Assembly (NCBI RefSeq): GCF_010894405.1
Contig: NZ_JAAIYA010000001.1
Location: 493,341-557,340 of the forward strand
Reading direction: 5' to 3'
From: Pyxidicoccus caerfyrddinensis
GTDB lineage: Bacteria > Myxococcota > Myxococcia > Myxococcales > Myxococcaceae
Length of the DNA stretch: 64,000 nt
A model generated the notes under the pieces. The model worked only from the letters and a program-made list of their open reading frames with translations. It ran no database searches and was not told where the DNA came from. A program made the translations under genes and the position numbers. Positions 25,621 through 34,634 of this stretch are shown here, one piece after another; position 1 is the first letter of the stretch; every line of letters begins with the position of its first letter.

Positions 25621-25660
25621 CAAAGAAAAAGCCCAGCAACCCGTTGAGATTGCTGGGCTT
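25621..25660 (-). terminator. Strong rho-independent terminator, minus strand
   Basis: AAGCCCAGCAA pairs with TTGCTGGGCTT (11 bp) around a 10-base loop; on the minus strand the stem is followed by TTTTTCTTTG. It lies directly after the tmRNA-3'-end-like sequence, the arrangement expected downstream of ssrA. The stretch 25371-25620 between this hairpin and the TIR gene contains nothing else I recognise. Confidence 0.85.
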
Positions 25661-25665
25661 CTGAA

Positions 25666-25687
25666 TGCGGAGGCGGCGGGAATCGAA
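25666..25687 (-). other. tmRNA (ssrA) 3'-end-like fragment, candidate attachment site
   Basis: The minus strand reads TTCGATTCCCGCCGCCTCC and then GCA, which equals the T-loop, T-stem and acceptor end of many proteobacterial tmRNAs (…GGTTCGATTCCCGCCGCCTCCACCA). The base before it (C for the expected G) breaks the T-stem, and only 35 bases separate it from the end of the subtilase gene, so no tmRNA body exists here. A lone ssrA 3' end followed by a terminator is the classic scar of integration by a tyrosine recombinase. Part of the sequence also forms an 11-bp inverted repeat (GGAGGCGGCGG / CCGCCGCCTCC), so chance similarity is possible. Confidence 0.5.
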
Positions 25688-25721
25688 GCCGCCGCCTCCC
25701 GGGCTATCGCCGCCCTCGATG

Positions 25722-27314
25722 CTACCGGCAGGCGGTGTGGGACTCCCACAACCGGGTGCCATTCGCGCGGTTCATGACGAGGTTGCAGTCGTCCCGCATC
25801 TCCAGATAGGCCCCGGGATTCCCTCCGGTGCTCGTATACCAGAGCGGGCTGCCCGTGCCCGTGTACAGCACGAGGTTCCCGTCCGTCTGCATGATGAAGG
25901 TCGAAGTGCTCGTGCTCCACGTCTGTGTATTCCAGATCGCACCCAGCCGGTCATAGACCACCACGTTCCCGTCGGTCTGGTGGGTGACCCTGACATTGCC
26001 AGCGCAGGAATAGAGCGTCCGTCCGGGGATGAGTGCCTGGCCACTGCTCAGCTTGCCGCAGGCGGTGAGCGGCGTGGTGTGGACCATGCGGGTGGGAGAG
26101 CCGCTGCCTGCGCTGGTCACCTTGCCAGCCGGGGCGTTGTAGACGACCGCCGTGTGCACGGTGGCGGGCGAAGCGCTCGGGTTGCTCTCGAGGTACAGCG
26201 CCGCCACGCCGGCCACGTGCGGAGCGGCCTGCGACGTGCCGCTCATGAACACATGAGTGCCGTCGAGCGCAGCGGAGTCGACCCACATGCCCGGGGCGAA
26301 GAGATCCACGCAGGTGCCGAAGTTTGAGAAGGAGGCTCGGGCGTCCGTGTCATCGGTTGCGCCGACGGTGATGACTGCAGGGACGCGGCCCGGTGAGTAG
26401 TTGCACGCATCTTGATTCGAGTTTCCGGCGGCCACGACGTACACGACGCCCGCGGCGATGGAGTTGCGGACCGCATCGTCCAGCGCCGCATAAGAGGGCG
26501 AAGTCACGCTGATATTTGCCACCGCGGGCTTGATGTGGTTGGCCGTCACCCAGTCCACGCCCGCGATGAGGTATGAGTACAGGGTGATTTCATCGCAGCC
26601 GGCGACGCGCACGGAGTGAAGGCGCACGTTCTTGGCCACGCCCCACTTCTGGCCCCCCACCGTGCCGGCCACGTGCGTGCCATGCCCGTTGCAGTCGCCC
26701 ATCCCGTATTGATCAGTGATGGCCGTGAAGTCCCCCGTGGCCCGGCCACCGAAGTCCGGATGACTCGTCATGATGCCCGAGTCGATGATGTACGCGTGCA
26801 CACCGATGCCGGTCGTCGAGTAGCCGTAGGTGCCCCACCGCGGAAAGAACCGCTCGACATCATCGATGCGGTCCAGGCTCCAGGGGGCGTCGGTCTGCGT
26901 CCCGCTCAGCGAGGCCTTGCCATCCTCCACCACGTAGTCCACCTCGGACCTGGCGGCGAGGGCGCGCGCTCCCGCCTCGTGGGTCTGTGCCACGAAGCCC
27001 CGCAGCGCGTGCGAGTAGGTCCGGATGACTCTGGCGCCGTGCTGAAGAGCGAGTGCCTGGGCGGCCTCGGGCACACTGGCGTTGCCGAGCCTGTCGTCCT
27101 TCAGCACGACGATGTATTGCCCGGGGACGGCGTCGGCGGACTTCAGGAACTTGCCCGCGGCGACGGCGGCCTGGGGCACGGCCGTGTCCGGGGCCGGCTC
27201 TCGAGACTCGGCGGTCGGAGACTCGCTACCGCAAGCAGGCAGGACGGCGAGGCTGGCGGTGAGCAAACACCACTTCAAGTGGCTGTGTGGCACGTCAGAA
27301 CATTGTCTTTTCAT
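25722..27314 (-). CDS. Subtilisin-family (S8) lipoprotein protease with bulb-type lectin tail
   Basis: 530 residues from the ATG at 27314, with AGGAG 7 bases upstream. The signal ends in the lipobox LPAC. Residues ~60-135 are an I9-type propeptide ([11 protein letters not shown]). The catalytic triad is intact: Asp178 in YIIDSGI, His211 in GHGTHVAGT, Ser360 in [12 protein letters not shown], with the oxyanion Asn in VVAAGNSN. The domain is of the proteinase K type. Residues ~410-530 contain three bulb-lectin (B_lectin) motifs, [20 protein letters not shown] and [10 protein letters not shown], for mannose or glycan binding. It is a surface or secreted digestive protease, monocistronic. The lectin tail should anchor it to glycan-coated targets. 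Confidence 0.92.
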   Translation of the reverse strand: MKRQCSDVPHSHLKWCLLTASLAVLPACGSESPTAESREPAPDTAVPQAAVAAGKFLKSADAVPGQYIVVLKDDRLGNASVPEAAQALALQHGARVIRTYSHALRGFVAQTHEAGARALAARSEVDYVVEDGKASLSGTQTDAPWSLDRIDDVERFFPRWGTYGYSTTGIGVHAYIIDSGIMTSHPDFGGRATGDFTAITDQYGMGDCNGHGTHVAGTVGGQKWGVAKNVRLHSVRVAGCDEITLYSYLIAGVDWVTANHIKPAVANISVTSPSYAALDDAVRNSIAAGVVYVVAAGNSNQDACNYSPGRVPAVITVGATDDTDARASFSNFGTCVDLFAPGMWVDSAALDGTHVFMSGTSQAAPHVAGVAALYLESNPSASPATVHTAVVYNAPAGKVTSAGSGSPTRMVHTTPLTACGKLSSGQALIPGRTLYSCAGNVRVTHQTDGNVVVYDRLGAIWNTQTWSTSTSTFIMQTDGNLVLYTGTGSPLWYTSTGGNPGAYLEMRDDCNLVMNRANGTRLWESHTACR

Positions 27315-27869
27315 GTCATTGCTCCTGATGGTCATCCGAGCGCCCTGCCTCTTCTGGCAGGGTGCTGACATCGGGGCGGATCCCCAGGTCACGGAGCCGA
27401 CGAGGCGCAAACTGATGCACAGAATTCGTGCGCGATCCGGTAGCGCTCTCGTACCGCCTGACTTTTCCACCCAGGGGGCACGAATTGCGAAACCAGGGCC
27501 ACTGCACGTCTCGCGAGGTAAATCCACCCAAAGCGAGACACATGGCAGCGCTCCACCAGGTCCACTTCAACAGGGCTTCTTTTCCTCGCGTGCCACCCCG
27601 AGCTGGACCCCAGGTCCGCGACAGCGCCTCGCGCTTCGACGCGCGTCACGACAACGCGCGCGTCCACGGGCCACGGCTCCCCTGGGCCGACACCGGGGAA
27701 ACGTCGTCCCACCAACACTCGTGTGATTGAGGTCCGAGGTCCGGGGTCCACCCTGCGGGCTCCGCCACCTGGCTGCGCCTGGGCCAGGGGTGTCCCGAAC
27801 GCCCCTCTTCCCAGCCGTGTATTCCGATGACGTATGTTTCCCGGGATATGCAGCCCTAGGGCTGTTTCC
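27315..27869. other. 555-bp intergenic region between divergent subtilase and kinase genes
   Basis: A 7-bp hairpin (CCCTGCC at 27343-27349 with GGCAGGG at 27356-27362) lies in the 5' untranslated part of the subtilase transcript. No ORF with convincing codon use, RNA gene or repeat is evident in the remainder. Both divergent promoters must be here. Confidence 0.4.
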
Positions 27870-30800
27870 ATGACCCCATGTCCTGACGAGAACGAGCTTC
27901 TGGAGTGGGAGCAGGGGCGCCTGTCCGCGGGCGCAGTGGCGCAGTTGGAGGCACACCTGGACGGGTGCGCGGTGTGCTGCACGGTGGTGGCGGGACTCAA
28001 GGGACAGGGGACCCTGGACTCCCTGGCTACGCCCGCCCCGGGCGCTCCTCCGCAGGCTGGAGCGCACGTGGGGCGCTACGTGCTGCTGCGCCGCGTGGGC
28101 GAGGGCGGCATGGGGGTGGTCTTCGCCGCGTATGACCCGGACCTGGACCGGGAGGTGGCGCTCAAGCTGCTCAAGCCCGGGGCCGTGGCGGACGCGGAGG
28201 CTCGCGGGCGGCTGGTGCGCGAGGCCCAGGCGCTGGCCCGGCTCTCCCACCCCAACGTCGTCATCGTGCATGACGTGGGCCTGGACGGGGACACCGTCTT
28301 CCTCGCCATGGAGCTCGTGCGAGGAAGGACGCTGCGCCACTGGCTGGCGGAGGCGCAGCGGCCATGGCGTGAGGTGCTCGCGCGCTTCCTCCATGCGGGC
28401 CAGGGGCTCGCGGCCGCGCACGCCGTGGGGCTGGTGCACCGCGACTTCAAGCCGGACAACGTGCTGCTGGGCGACGACGGACAGGTGCGCGTCACCGACT
28501 TCGGCCTCGCACGCCTCGCCCCCGCCGAGCCGGGAACTGGCGACGGGCCCACCTCGGAGTCCCCGCCAAGGGAAAGCGACACCCTCGCAGGCGTGCGGCA
28601 GGGAACGCCCGCGTACATGTCCCCGGAGCAGTGGCGAGGCCAGCGTGCGGACGCGCGCAGCGACCAGTTCAGCTTCTGCGTCGCGCTGTACGAGGCCCTC
28701 TTCGGCCAGCGGCCCTTCGCGGGAGGCACGGCGGCGGAGCGCGCCCAGGCCCTGCGCGAAGGACGGCTCACGCCGCCCCCCCGTGGCTCGCGCGTGCCCG
28801 GCACCGTGCGCGACGCCGTGCTGCGCGGCCTGTCCGTGGAGCCGGCCTCGCGCCACCCTTCCCTGGACGCACTGCTGGCCCGGCTCGAGTCCGGCACGCG
28901 CGCGCGCCGCTGGCGCCTGGCGGCCGTGGCACTGGCCACGGGCGTGGCGGCCAGCACCGCCGTGGGCTTCGCACTGGCACGGGGTGACGCCGCGCAGGTG
29001 TGCACCGGTCTGGAGGCCCGACTGGAGGGTACCTGGGACGCGACGCACCGGGCCCGGCTGGAGCAGCGCTTCCATCAGGGCGCACTGCCGGCGCCCGAAG
29101 ACGCCTTCGAGTCCACCGCGCGCGCGTTGGACGCCTATGCCCAGGCGTTGGTGGCCCAGGAGCGTCAGTCCTGCGAGGACACGCGCGTGCGGCAGGCACA
29201 GTCCGAGCAACTGATGGACCTGCGCGCCGCGTGCCTGGATGGCCGGCGCCGCGCGCTGCGCGTCCTGGTGGAGCTGCTGGAGGGAGGCGAGCGCGAGGCC
29301 CTCACCCGGGCGCCCGAGGCCGCGCGGCAGCTCCCCTCCCTGGCCGCGTGCGCGGACCGCGACGCGCTCGCCCGCGTGGAACCGCTGCCGCAGGCCGCGG
29401 AAGCGCGTGAGCAACTGGCGGCGCTGGGCCGGGAGCTGGACGGTCTGCGCGTGCAGGGCGCAGCCGGATTCCATGCGCGCGTCCTGCCCCCGCTCGAGGC
29501 CGTGGTGACATCCCTTCGCGGACTGGGACACCGGCCCACGCTGGCGCGCGCCCTGCTGCTGCTGGGCGAGCTGCGGGGCACGGCCGGGAGCTTCGCGCCG
29601 GCGCGCGAAGCGCTGGAGGAGGCGGTGCGCGTCGCGGAGGCCGGGCACGACGACGAGACGGCCGCCCACGCTTGGAACCGCCTCCTCTACACGGAAGTCG
29701 AGGGCATGGGCCTGGTGAAGGAGGCCGAGCGCACCGCGCGCATGGCGGAGGCGGCCCTGGAGCGACTGGGCCCCGAGGCCTCCCTGGAGGTGGCCGCGGA
29801 GCTGCACCGCGTCCGCAGCAACCTCCGCTACCGTCAGGGCGACTACGCACGGGCGCTCGACGACGCCAGCAAGTCCCTCGCGCTGCTGGAGCGGGCGCGC
29901 GGGCCGCGGGACGTGGCGCTCGCCGACGTGCTCATCGGCATGGGCCAGGCGCTCAACGCACTGGGGCGCTACGCCGAGGCAGAGCGGCACCATGCGCGCG
30001 CCCTCGCGCTGGTGGAAGCGGTGTACGGCCTCGAGCATCCGCTGCGCGCCGCGCACCTCAACAACGTGGCCACCGCGCTGCGGCTCCAGGGGAAGGTGGC
30101 CGAGGCGGTGGCGCGCTACGGCGAGGCCCTCGCGCTAGGCGAGCGCCTCCTCGGGGCAGAGCACTCCAGCACCAGCATGATCCGGGTGAACCTGGGCGAC
30201 GCGCTCTCGCGACAGGGCCAGCTCGCGGAGGCGCTGCCCAACTACGAGCGCGCCCTGGCGAGCCTGCGCAAGGAAGGGAACGGCGGGCAGCTGCGGATGG
30301 CCAACGTGCTGCTGAGCCTGGGCAATGCCCGAGCGGACCTGGGCCAGCTCGCGCAGGCGGAGGCGGCCTACCGCGAGGCGCTCGCCATCCAGGTGGCACA
30401 GCTCGGCCCCCAGCACCCGGATGTGGCCCTGTCGCGCAACAACCTGGGCTTCGTGGCGATGGACGCGGGCCGCCTCGAGGAGGCGCGCGCCCACTTCGAA
30501 GCGGCGCGCGCGCTGTGGGAGACCACGCTCGGCCCCGGCCACCCGAAGGTGGCCAGCGCGCTGTACAACCTGGGGCACGTGGAGCTGCGCCTGCGCAGGG
30601 TGGGCCCGGCGCTCGTCCACCTGCGGCGGGCGCTGGAGGTGCGCGAGCAGGCGCTCGGGGCGGAGCACCCCCGGGTGGCGCAGACGCTCGGGCTGCTGGG
30701 CGAGGCACTGCTGGAGGGCGGCCAGTTGCGCGAGGCCCGCGAGCCGCTGGAGCGCGCGGTGGCGCTCTCCGCGCGCGTGGAGCTGGCTCCGCCCGAGCGG

Positions 30801-30971
30801 GCCCGCGCGCACTTCGCGCTCGCCCGCGTCCTCTGGCAGTCGCGCGCGGAGCGTCCCCGGGCGCTCGCCCTGGCGCGGGAGGCCCACGAGGCCTACGCAC
30901 GCGGCGCACCCGCCTACGCGCCCCGGGCGCGCGAGGTGCAGGTCTGGCTGTCCGCGCACGGCCCCTCCTGA
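27870..30971 (+). CDS. Ser/Thr protein kinase with N-terminal zinc-finger (anti-sigma-like) segment and TPR receptor-like tail
   Basis: 1033 residues from the ATG at 27870; an earlier in-frame ATG would add 12 unsuited residues. Residues 1-45 contain HLDGCAVC (His29, Cys33, Cys36), the HxxxCxxC zinc motif of anti-sigma factors. The PknB-type kinase follows at ~70-340: GEGGMGVVF glycine loop, Lys99 in VALK, HRDFKPDN (Asp192), DFGLA (210-214) and GTPAYMSPEQ. One membrane helix sits at ~349-370. The outer ~660 residues carry a Cys-containing helical segment and then about eight TPRs of the kinesin-light-chain type (ALAIQVAQLGPQHPDVA). The protein should sense something through the TPR part and control the sigma factor encoded 58 bases downstream. 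Confidence 0.88.
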   Translation: MTPCPDENELLEWEQGRLSAGAVAQLEAHLDGCAVCCTVVAGLKGQGTLDSLATPAPGAPPQAGAHVGRYVLLRRVGEGGMGVVFAAYDPDLDREVALKLLKPGAVADAEARGRLVREAQALARLSHPNVVIVHDVGLDGDTVFLAMELVRGRTLRHWLAEAQRPWREVLARFLHAGQGLAAAHAVGLVHRDFKPDNVLLGDDGQVRVTDFGLARLAPAEPGTGDGPTSESPPRESDTLAGVRQGTPAYMSPEQWRGQRADARSDQFSFCVALYEALFGQRPFAGGTAAERAQALREGRLTPPPRGSRVPGTVRDAVLRGLSVEPASRHPSLDALLARLESGTRARRWRLAAVALATGVAASTAVGFALARGDAAQVCTGLEARLEGTWDATHRARLEQRFHQGALPAPEDAFESTARALDAYAQALVAQERQSCEDTRVRQAQSEQLMDLRAACLDGRRRALRVLVELLEGGEREALTRAPEAARQLPSLAACADRDALARVEPLPQAAEAREQLAALGRELDGLRVQGAAGFHARVLPPLEAVVTSLRGLGHRPTLARALLLLGELRGTAGSFAPAREALEEAVRVAEAGHDDETAAHAWNRLLYTEVEGMGLVKEAERTARMAEAALERLGPEASLEVAAELHRVRSNLRYRQGDYARALDDASKSLALLERARGPRDVALADVLIGMGQALNALGRYAEAERHHARALALVEAVYGLEHPLRAAHLNNVATALRLQGKVAEAVARYGEALALGERLLGAEHSSTSMIRVNLGDALSRQGQLAEALPNYERALASLRKEGNGGQLRMANVLLSLGNARADLGQLAQAEAAYREALAIQVAQLGPQHPDVALSRNNLGFVAMDAGRLEEARAHFEAARALWETTLGPGHPKVASALYNLGHVELRLRRVGPALVHLRRALEVREQALGAEHPRVAQTLGLLGEALLEGGQLREAREPLERAVALSARVELAPPERARAHFALARVLWQSRAERPRALALAREAHEAYARGAPAYAPRAREVQVWLSAHGPS

Positions 30972-31029
30972 GCGGGGCACCGTGTCTCACTCCCGTCCGC
31001 GTAGGCGGGCTCGTCGGTGGAGGTGCTTC

Positions 31030-31911
31030 GTGTCGTCCGAGCAGATCGAGTCCTTCCTGTCACGGGCGCCGCGAGCGCTCGTCCCGGCGTTGCGGGCCCA
31101 CGCGGGCCTGGAGGAAGCGCTCGCGGCCCTGGTGCGCGACGCGCGCGAGGCGTGGCCGCGGGTGGACATGGATGCAGGGGCCTTCCTGGCGCACGTGGCC
31201 GAGCGGCTGCCCCCCACGGGCGAGGCCGGCGAGGTGCTCGCGAGCCTGCGCGCGGGGGAGCTCTTCCTCGCCTTCGCCTGCGCGCGGGGAGATGCGCGGG
31301 CGCTCGAGGCGCTCGACGCGCACGTGCTGTCACAGGTGGGGTCGTGGCTGCCGCGCGAGGCGCCCTCTGTCGTGGACGAGCTGCGGCAGGTGTTGAGCCA
31401 GCGGCTGCTCATCCCGGTGGACGGGGCGGCGCCGAAGCTGGCCTCCTATTCCGGGCGCGGTCCGCTGGCGCAGTGGGTGCGGGCGGTGGCGTTGCGGCTC
31501 CACATCGACCAGCAGCGCGCCGCGCCGCGCGAGCAGCCCGTGGGGGATGCCCCCGCGGAGCTGGCGGAGCGGCTGGGCGCCGACCCCGAGCTGGCCTTCA
31601 TCCGCGAGCGGCACCAGGAGGACTTCCGCGTGGCCTTCCGCGCCGCGCTGGGCCGGCTGGAGTCCCGGGAGCGCAACCTGCTGCGGCTGCACCACGTGCA
31701 CGGCCTGTCCATGGACTCGGTGGGCGCCACCTATCAGGCACCCCGCTCCACCGTCGCGCGCTGGATTGCCCGCGCCCGCGAGCAACTGCTGGCGCTCACC
31801 CGCGAGGAAATGACGGCGCGGCTGGGGCTCACGTCCAACGAGCTGGACAGCATGCTGCGCCTCGTGTGCAGCCAGCTCGACGTCAGCTTGCGTCAGCTCA
31901 TGACGGACTGA
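31030..31911 (+). CDS. RNA polymerase sigma-70-family factor, Myxococcales-type
   Basis: 293 residues from a GTG at 31030 with GGAGG upstream. The sigma-4 helix-turn-helix is clear near the C-terminus (ESRERNLLRLHHVHGLSM, DSVGATYQAPRSTVARWIAR). The middle segment SYSGRGPLAQWVRAVALR with HIDQQR corresponds to region 2. The N-terminal ~100 residues and the extended tail (SMLRLVCSQLDVSLRQLMTD) fit the Myxococcales-specific sigma family I know as TIGR03001, typically encoded beside a Ser/Thr kinase. It is the downstream partner of the kinase gene and probably co-transcribed with it. Confidence 0.85.
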   Translation: MSSEQIESFLSRAPRALVPALRAHAGLEEALAALVRDAREAWPRVDMDAGAFLAHVAERLPPTGEAGEVLASLRAGELFLAFACARGDARALEALDAHVLSQVGSWLPREAPSVVDELRQVLSQRLLIPVDGAAPKLASYSGRGPLAQWVRAVALRLHIDQQRAAPREQPVGDAPAELAERLGADPELAFIRERHQEDFRVAFRAALGRLESRERNLLRLHHVHGLSMDSVGATYQAPRSTVARWIARAREQLLALTREEMTARLGLTSNELDSMLRLVCSQLDVSLRQLMTD

Positions 31912-32002
31912 CGGGCGCTGAAATCGCGCCGGCCGGGTGGGACGAAATTCCCCTTTTCTCGTCAAAGGGGAGGTACCGCAGCGTTCCCCCTCGGAGACAA
32001 TC

Positions 32003-33289
32003 ATGACGAAGAGAAAGACGCGTTCCTGGGTCCTGCCGTTGGCGCTCTTGGGCGCGATGGGTTGTGCCAAGACCGGAGGCGATGAAGCGCTCCCAGTCCC
32101 TGCGGCGGACGCCGAGGTGTCGGCGTGGGTGCCCGGTACGCCGGTGCCGACCCAGGCGCACGCGGAGGGAACGGCGCACACGCTCATGGTCGACTGGATC
32201 CTCGAAGAGGACTCCGTCGATGAGCTGACCGACCACTCCGCGTTGATCATCCACGGCCAGGTGGAGTCCACGCGCTTTGATGTCATCCGCACCTGGGCGC
32301 AGTCCAAGCTGGAGGGGCACCCCACCGGAGAGGCGAGCGGCCTCTACACCGACCTTCCGGTGACCATCGCGACCGTGAGGATTGGCGACCTCGCGCGCGC
32401 TTCACAGGGGCTGAAGACGGCCTCGGGCGGCGCGCTCGCGCAGGGGGCCACCGTGGACGTCATGTTCCCCGGCGGCCTGCTCTCCGACGGCTGCACGCTC
32501 GCGCCGGAGGACAACCCGCTGCCGGAGGTGGGCGAGCAGGCGGTCTTCTTCCTCACGCCGCAAGGGGGCACCGCGTCCATGGCCGCGCGCTCCACGGCGG
32601 GCCTCTACGCCGTGACGGGCGGCCCGCGGGGCCGGGTCCAGGTGCAGGGCGGCCTCGTCCAGGGCGCGAGCGCGTCGCGTCACGCCGCCGCGATTGAAGC
32701 GTACGTGGGCCAGCCGGTCGACGCGCTGCTCAACAAGGTCGAGGCCCGCGCCCAGGCCGTCGCGTACGTGAGCCCCGAGGCGCGCCCGGTGCCCACGGTG
32801 AAAGAGGCCCCTCACGAGGGACCGACCGCCCAGAGCTGGTGCGGGCTTGCACGCTTTGGCTACAAGTGGTGCCGGAATCCCACGAACGTCACCTTCACGG
32901 ACTACACGGGCACGCGTTGGCCCGTCGGTGACGCCATGAACGCGTGGATGTACACGAGCGTTTCCAACAACCTGTATCTCTACTGGCGTTCCAGCGGCGC
33001 CTCCGACGTCTACGTCTACGAGGCGTATTACGGCTACAACGGCTGGTACGGGTACGCGACGAACAACTGGTCGGGCACCTGCATGACCCGGAGCACCATC
33101 CAGCTGAACAACACGTACTACACGGGCGCGCACTACGCGAAGACCGTCGCAATCCACGAAGTCGGGCACAGCATCGGCTTCAACCACCACCCGAACTGCA
33201 ACTCCATCATGTACATCGACCCCACCCAGTGTGCGGCCACCACCACGTCCTGCGACGCGCAGGCCGCGGCCGAGCTCTATCCGCAGTGA
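32003..33289 (+). CDS. Matrixin-like zinc metalloprotease lipoprotein
   Basis: 428 residues from the ATG at 32003 (GGAG upstream). The N-terminus has a lipobox in LLGAMGC. The C-terminal ~130 residues form the protease: HEVGHSIGFNHH (His385, Glu386, His389, His395) and Met-turn SIMY at ~401-404, the metzincin signature. The region before it is rich in Tyr/Trp (YYGYNGWYGYATNNW). The first ~270 residues resemble no domain I can name and may act as a pro-region. It is a surface-attached or released peptidase. A strong terminator follows 47 bases after the stop. Confidence 0.85.
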   Translation: MTKRKTRSWVLPLALLGAMGCAKTGGDEALPVPAADAEVSAWVPGTPVPTQAHAEGTAHTLMVDWILEEDSVDELTDHSALIIHGQVESTRFDVIRTWAQSKLEGHPTGEASGLYTDLPVTIATVRIGDLARASQGLKTASGGALAQGATVDVMFPGGLLSDGCTLAPEDNPLPEVGEQAVFFLTPQGGTASMAARSTAGLYAVTGGPRGRVQVQGGLVQGASASRHAAAIEAYVGQPVDALLNKVEARAQAVAYVSPEARPVPTVKEAPHEGPTAQSWCGLARFGYKWCRNPTNVTFTDYTGTRWPVGDAMNAWMYTSVSNNLYLYWRSSGASDVYVYEAYYGYNGWYGYATNNWSGTCMTRSTIQLNNTYYTGAHYAKTVAIHEVGHSIGFNHHPNCNSIMYIDPTQCAATTTSCDAQAAAELYPQ

Positions 33290-33335
33290 GCGCGAGCCGG
33301 GCACGGGGTGACCCGCGCCACGCACTCCGCATCAA

Positions 33336-33367
33336 GCCTCCGAGTCGAAAGACTCGGGGGCTTTTGT
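33336..33367 (+). terminator. Rho-independent terminator after the matrixin gene
   Basis: GCCTCCGAGTC pairs with GACTCGGGGGC (11 bp with one G-T wobble), GAAA tetraloop, followed by TTTTGTT. It should end the matrixin transcript. Confidence 0.85.
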
Positions 33368-33428
33368 TCTTCTACACGCCGCGAAGAAGGAGGCCGCCCA
33401 CACCCCACCGGGCGGCCCGTCCCCTGCC

Positions 33429-34631
33429 CTACCCGCGCGCCGCCAGCACCCGGCCCAGCCGCGCCACGGCCTCTTCAATCTTCGCCGGCTCGCAGTTGCT
33501 GAAGTTCAGCCGCATGCAGTGCGCCGCGGACCTTCCTCCCGCCACGGAGAACGCCTGCCCGGGCAGGTACGCCACCTTCTCCGTCTCCAGCGCGCGCGGC
33601 AGCAGCGCGGTGGTGTCCGCGCCTTCCGGCAGCTCCACCCAGACGAACATGCCGCTCGTGGGCTTCGTCCACGTCGCGCCCTTCGGCATGTGCGTCTCCA
33701 GCGCCTTCAACAGCGCGTCGCGCCGCAGCCGGTACTCCTGGCGCAGCCGCGACAGGTGTCCCTCCAGCTTCCCCGAGTCCAGGAACGACAGGACGATGCG
33801 CTGCGTGAAGGTCGCCGTGTCGATGTCGCTCGACTCCTTCACGGTGGCCAGCCGGAACACCATCTGCTCCGGCACCACCACCCAGCCCACGCGCAGGGCC
33901 GGCGCGAGAATCTTCGAGAACGAGCCCACGTAGAACACCCACTGGTCGTCCAGCGCGCGCAACGGCGGCAGCACCGTGTCCTCGTACTGGAGGAAGCCGT
34001 ACGCGTCGTCCTCGATGATGGGCATCTTGTAGTCGCGCGCCAGCTTCACCAGCCGCTCGCGCGCCTCCATCGCCAGGCCCGTGCCCAGCGGGTTGTGCCC
34101 GTCGCTCATCGTGTACAGGAACGCCGGCCGCTCCCCTGCCTTCAGCATCGACTCCACCGCGTCCAGGTCGATGCCCGTGCGCGCATCCCGCCGCACCGGC
34201 AGCCGCTTCGCCTGGTACGGCTCCAGGACCTGCTGGAACCCCGAGTACACCCGGTCCTCCAGCATCACCGACTGGCCCGGCTCCAGCATCAGCCGCACCA
34301 GGAGGTTCATTCCCTGCTGCGCGCCCGTCGTGAGGAACACCTGCTGCGGCGTGCAGCGCACGCCCCGCTTCGCCATCATCGCGACGACGTGCTCGCGCAG
34401 CGGCTGCAGCGTGGCCGAGTACTGCAGCGCCCCGCCCTGCTCCGACAGGACGCGCACCGCCGCCTGCCCCATGCCTTCCGTGGGGAACAGCTCCGCGGCC
34501 GGCAGGCCCAGCGCCAGGGAGAAGACGCCCGGCTTGGTGATGTTCTGCAGCATGTCCTGCATGGCGGACGGCGCCAGCCGCCGCGCCCAGGACGCCAGGG
34601 GAAGCTCAGGGGTGTTCATCGAGGACGACAT
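33429..34631 (-). CDS. PLP-dependent aminotransferase (class I/II, LysN/aromatic-type)
   Basis: 400 residues. Fold-type I signatures: TTGAQQGMN (~101-109), DGHNPLG (substrate-side Asn180), EDDAYGF with Asp208-209 for PLP nitrogen, and SFSKILAPALRVGW with the Schiff-base Lys240; RLNFSN near the end holds the carboxylate-binding Arg. There is no HTH, so it is not a full MocR regulator. It starts 3 bases after the stop of the HPPD-like gene, so the two form an operon. It would interconvert an aromatic amino acid and its 2-oxo acid, for example tyrosine/4-hydroxyphenylpyruvate or hydroxyphenylglycine formation. Confidence 0.85.
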   Translation of the reverse strand: MSSSMNTPELPLASWARRLAPSAMQDMLQNITKPGVFSLALGLPAAELFPTEGMGQAAVRVLSEQGGALQYSATLQPLREHVVAMMAKRGVRCTPQQVFLTTGAQQGMNLLVRLMLEPGQSVMLEDRVYSGFQQVLEPYQAKRLPVRRDARTGIDLDAVESMLKAGERPAFLYTMSDGHNPLGTGLAMEARERLVKLARDYKMPIIEDDAYGFLQYEDTVLPPLRALDDQWVFYVGSFSKILAPALRVGWVVVPEQMVFRLATVKESSDIDTATFTQRIVLSFLDSGKLEGHLSRLRQEYRLRRDALLKALETHMPKGATWTKPTSGMFVWVELPEGADTTALLPRALETEKVAYLPGQAFSVAGGRSAAHCMRLNFSNCEPAKIEEAVARLGRVLAARG

Positions 34632-34634
34632 GGT

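Noticed and set aside
25666-25697. A complete tRNA or tmRNA gene at the att-like sequence
   Set aside because: There is no D arm, anticodon arm or 5' acceptor half upstream; the subtilase coding sequence begins 35 bases away and the T-stem has a mismatch.
27567-30056. An 829-codon open frame on the minus strand opposite the Ser/Thr kinase gene
   Set aside because: Its translation is Arg/Gly/His/Gln low complexity without motifs, and the plus-strand kinase has complete kinase and TPR signatures. It is a shadow frame.
33429-34631. A MocR-type transcription factor
   Set aside because: Only the aminotransferase-like part is present; there is no N-terminal winged helix.
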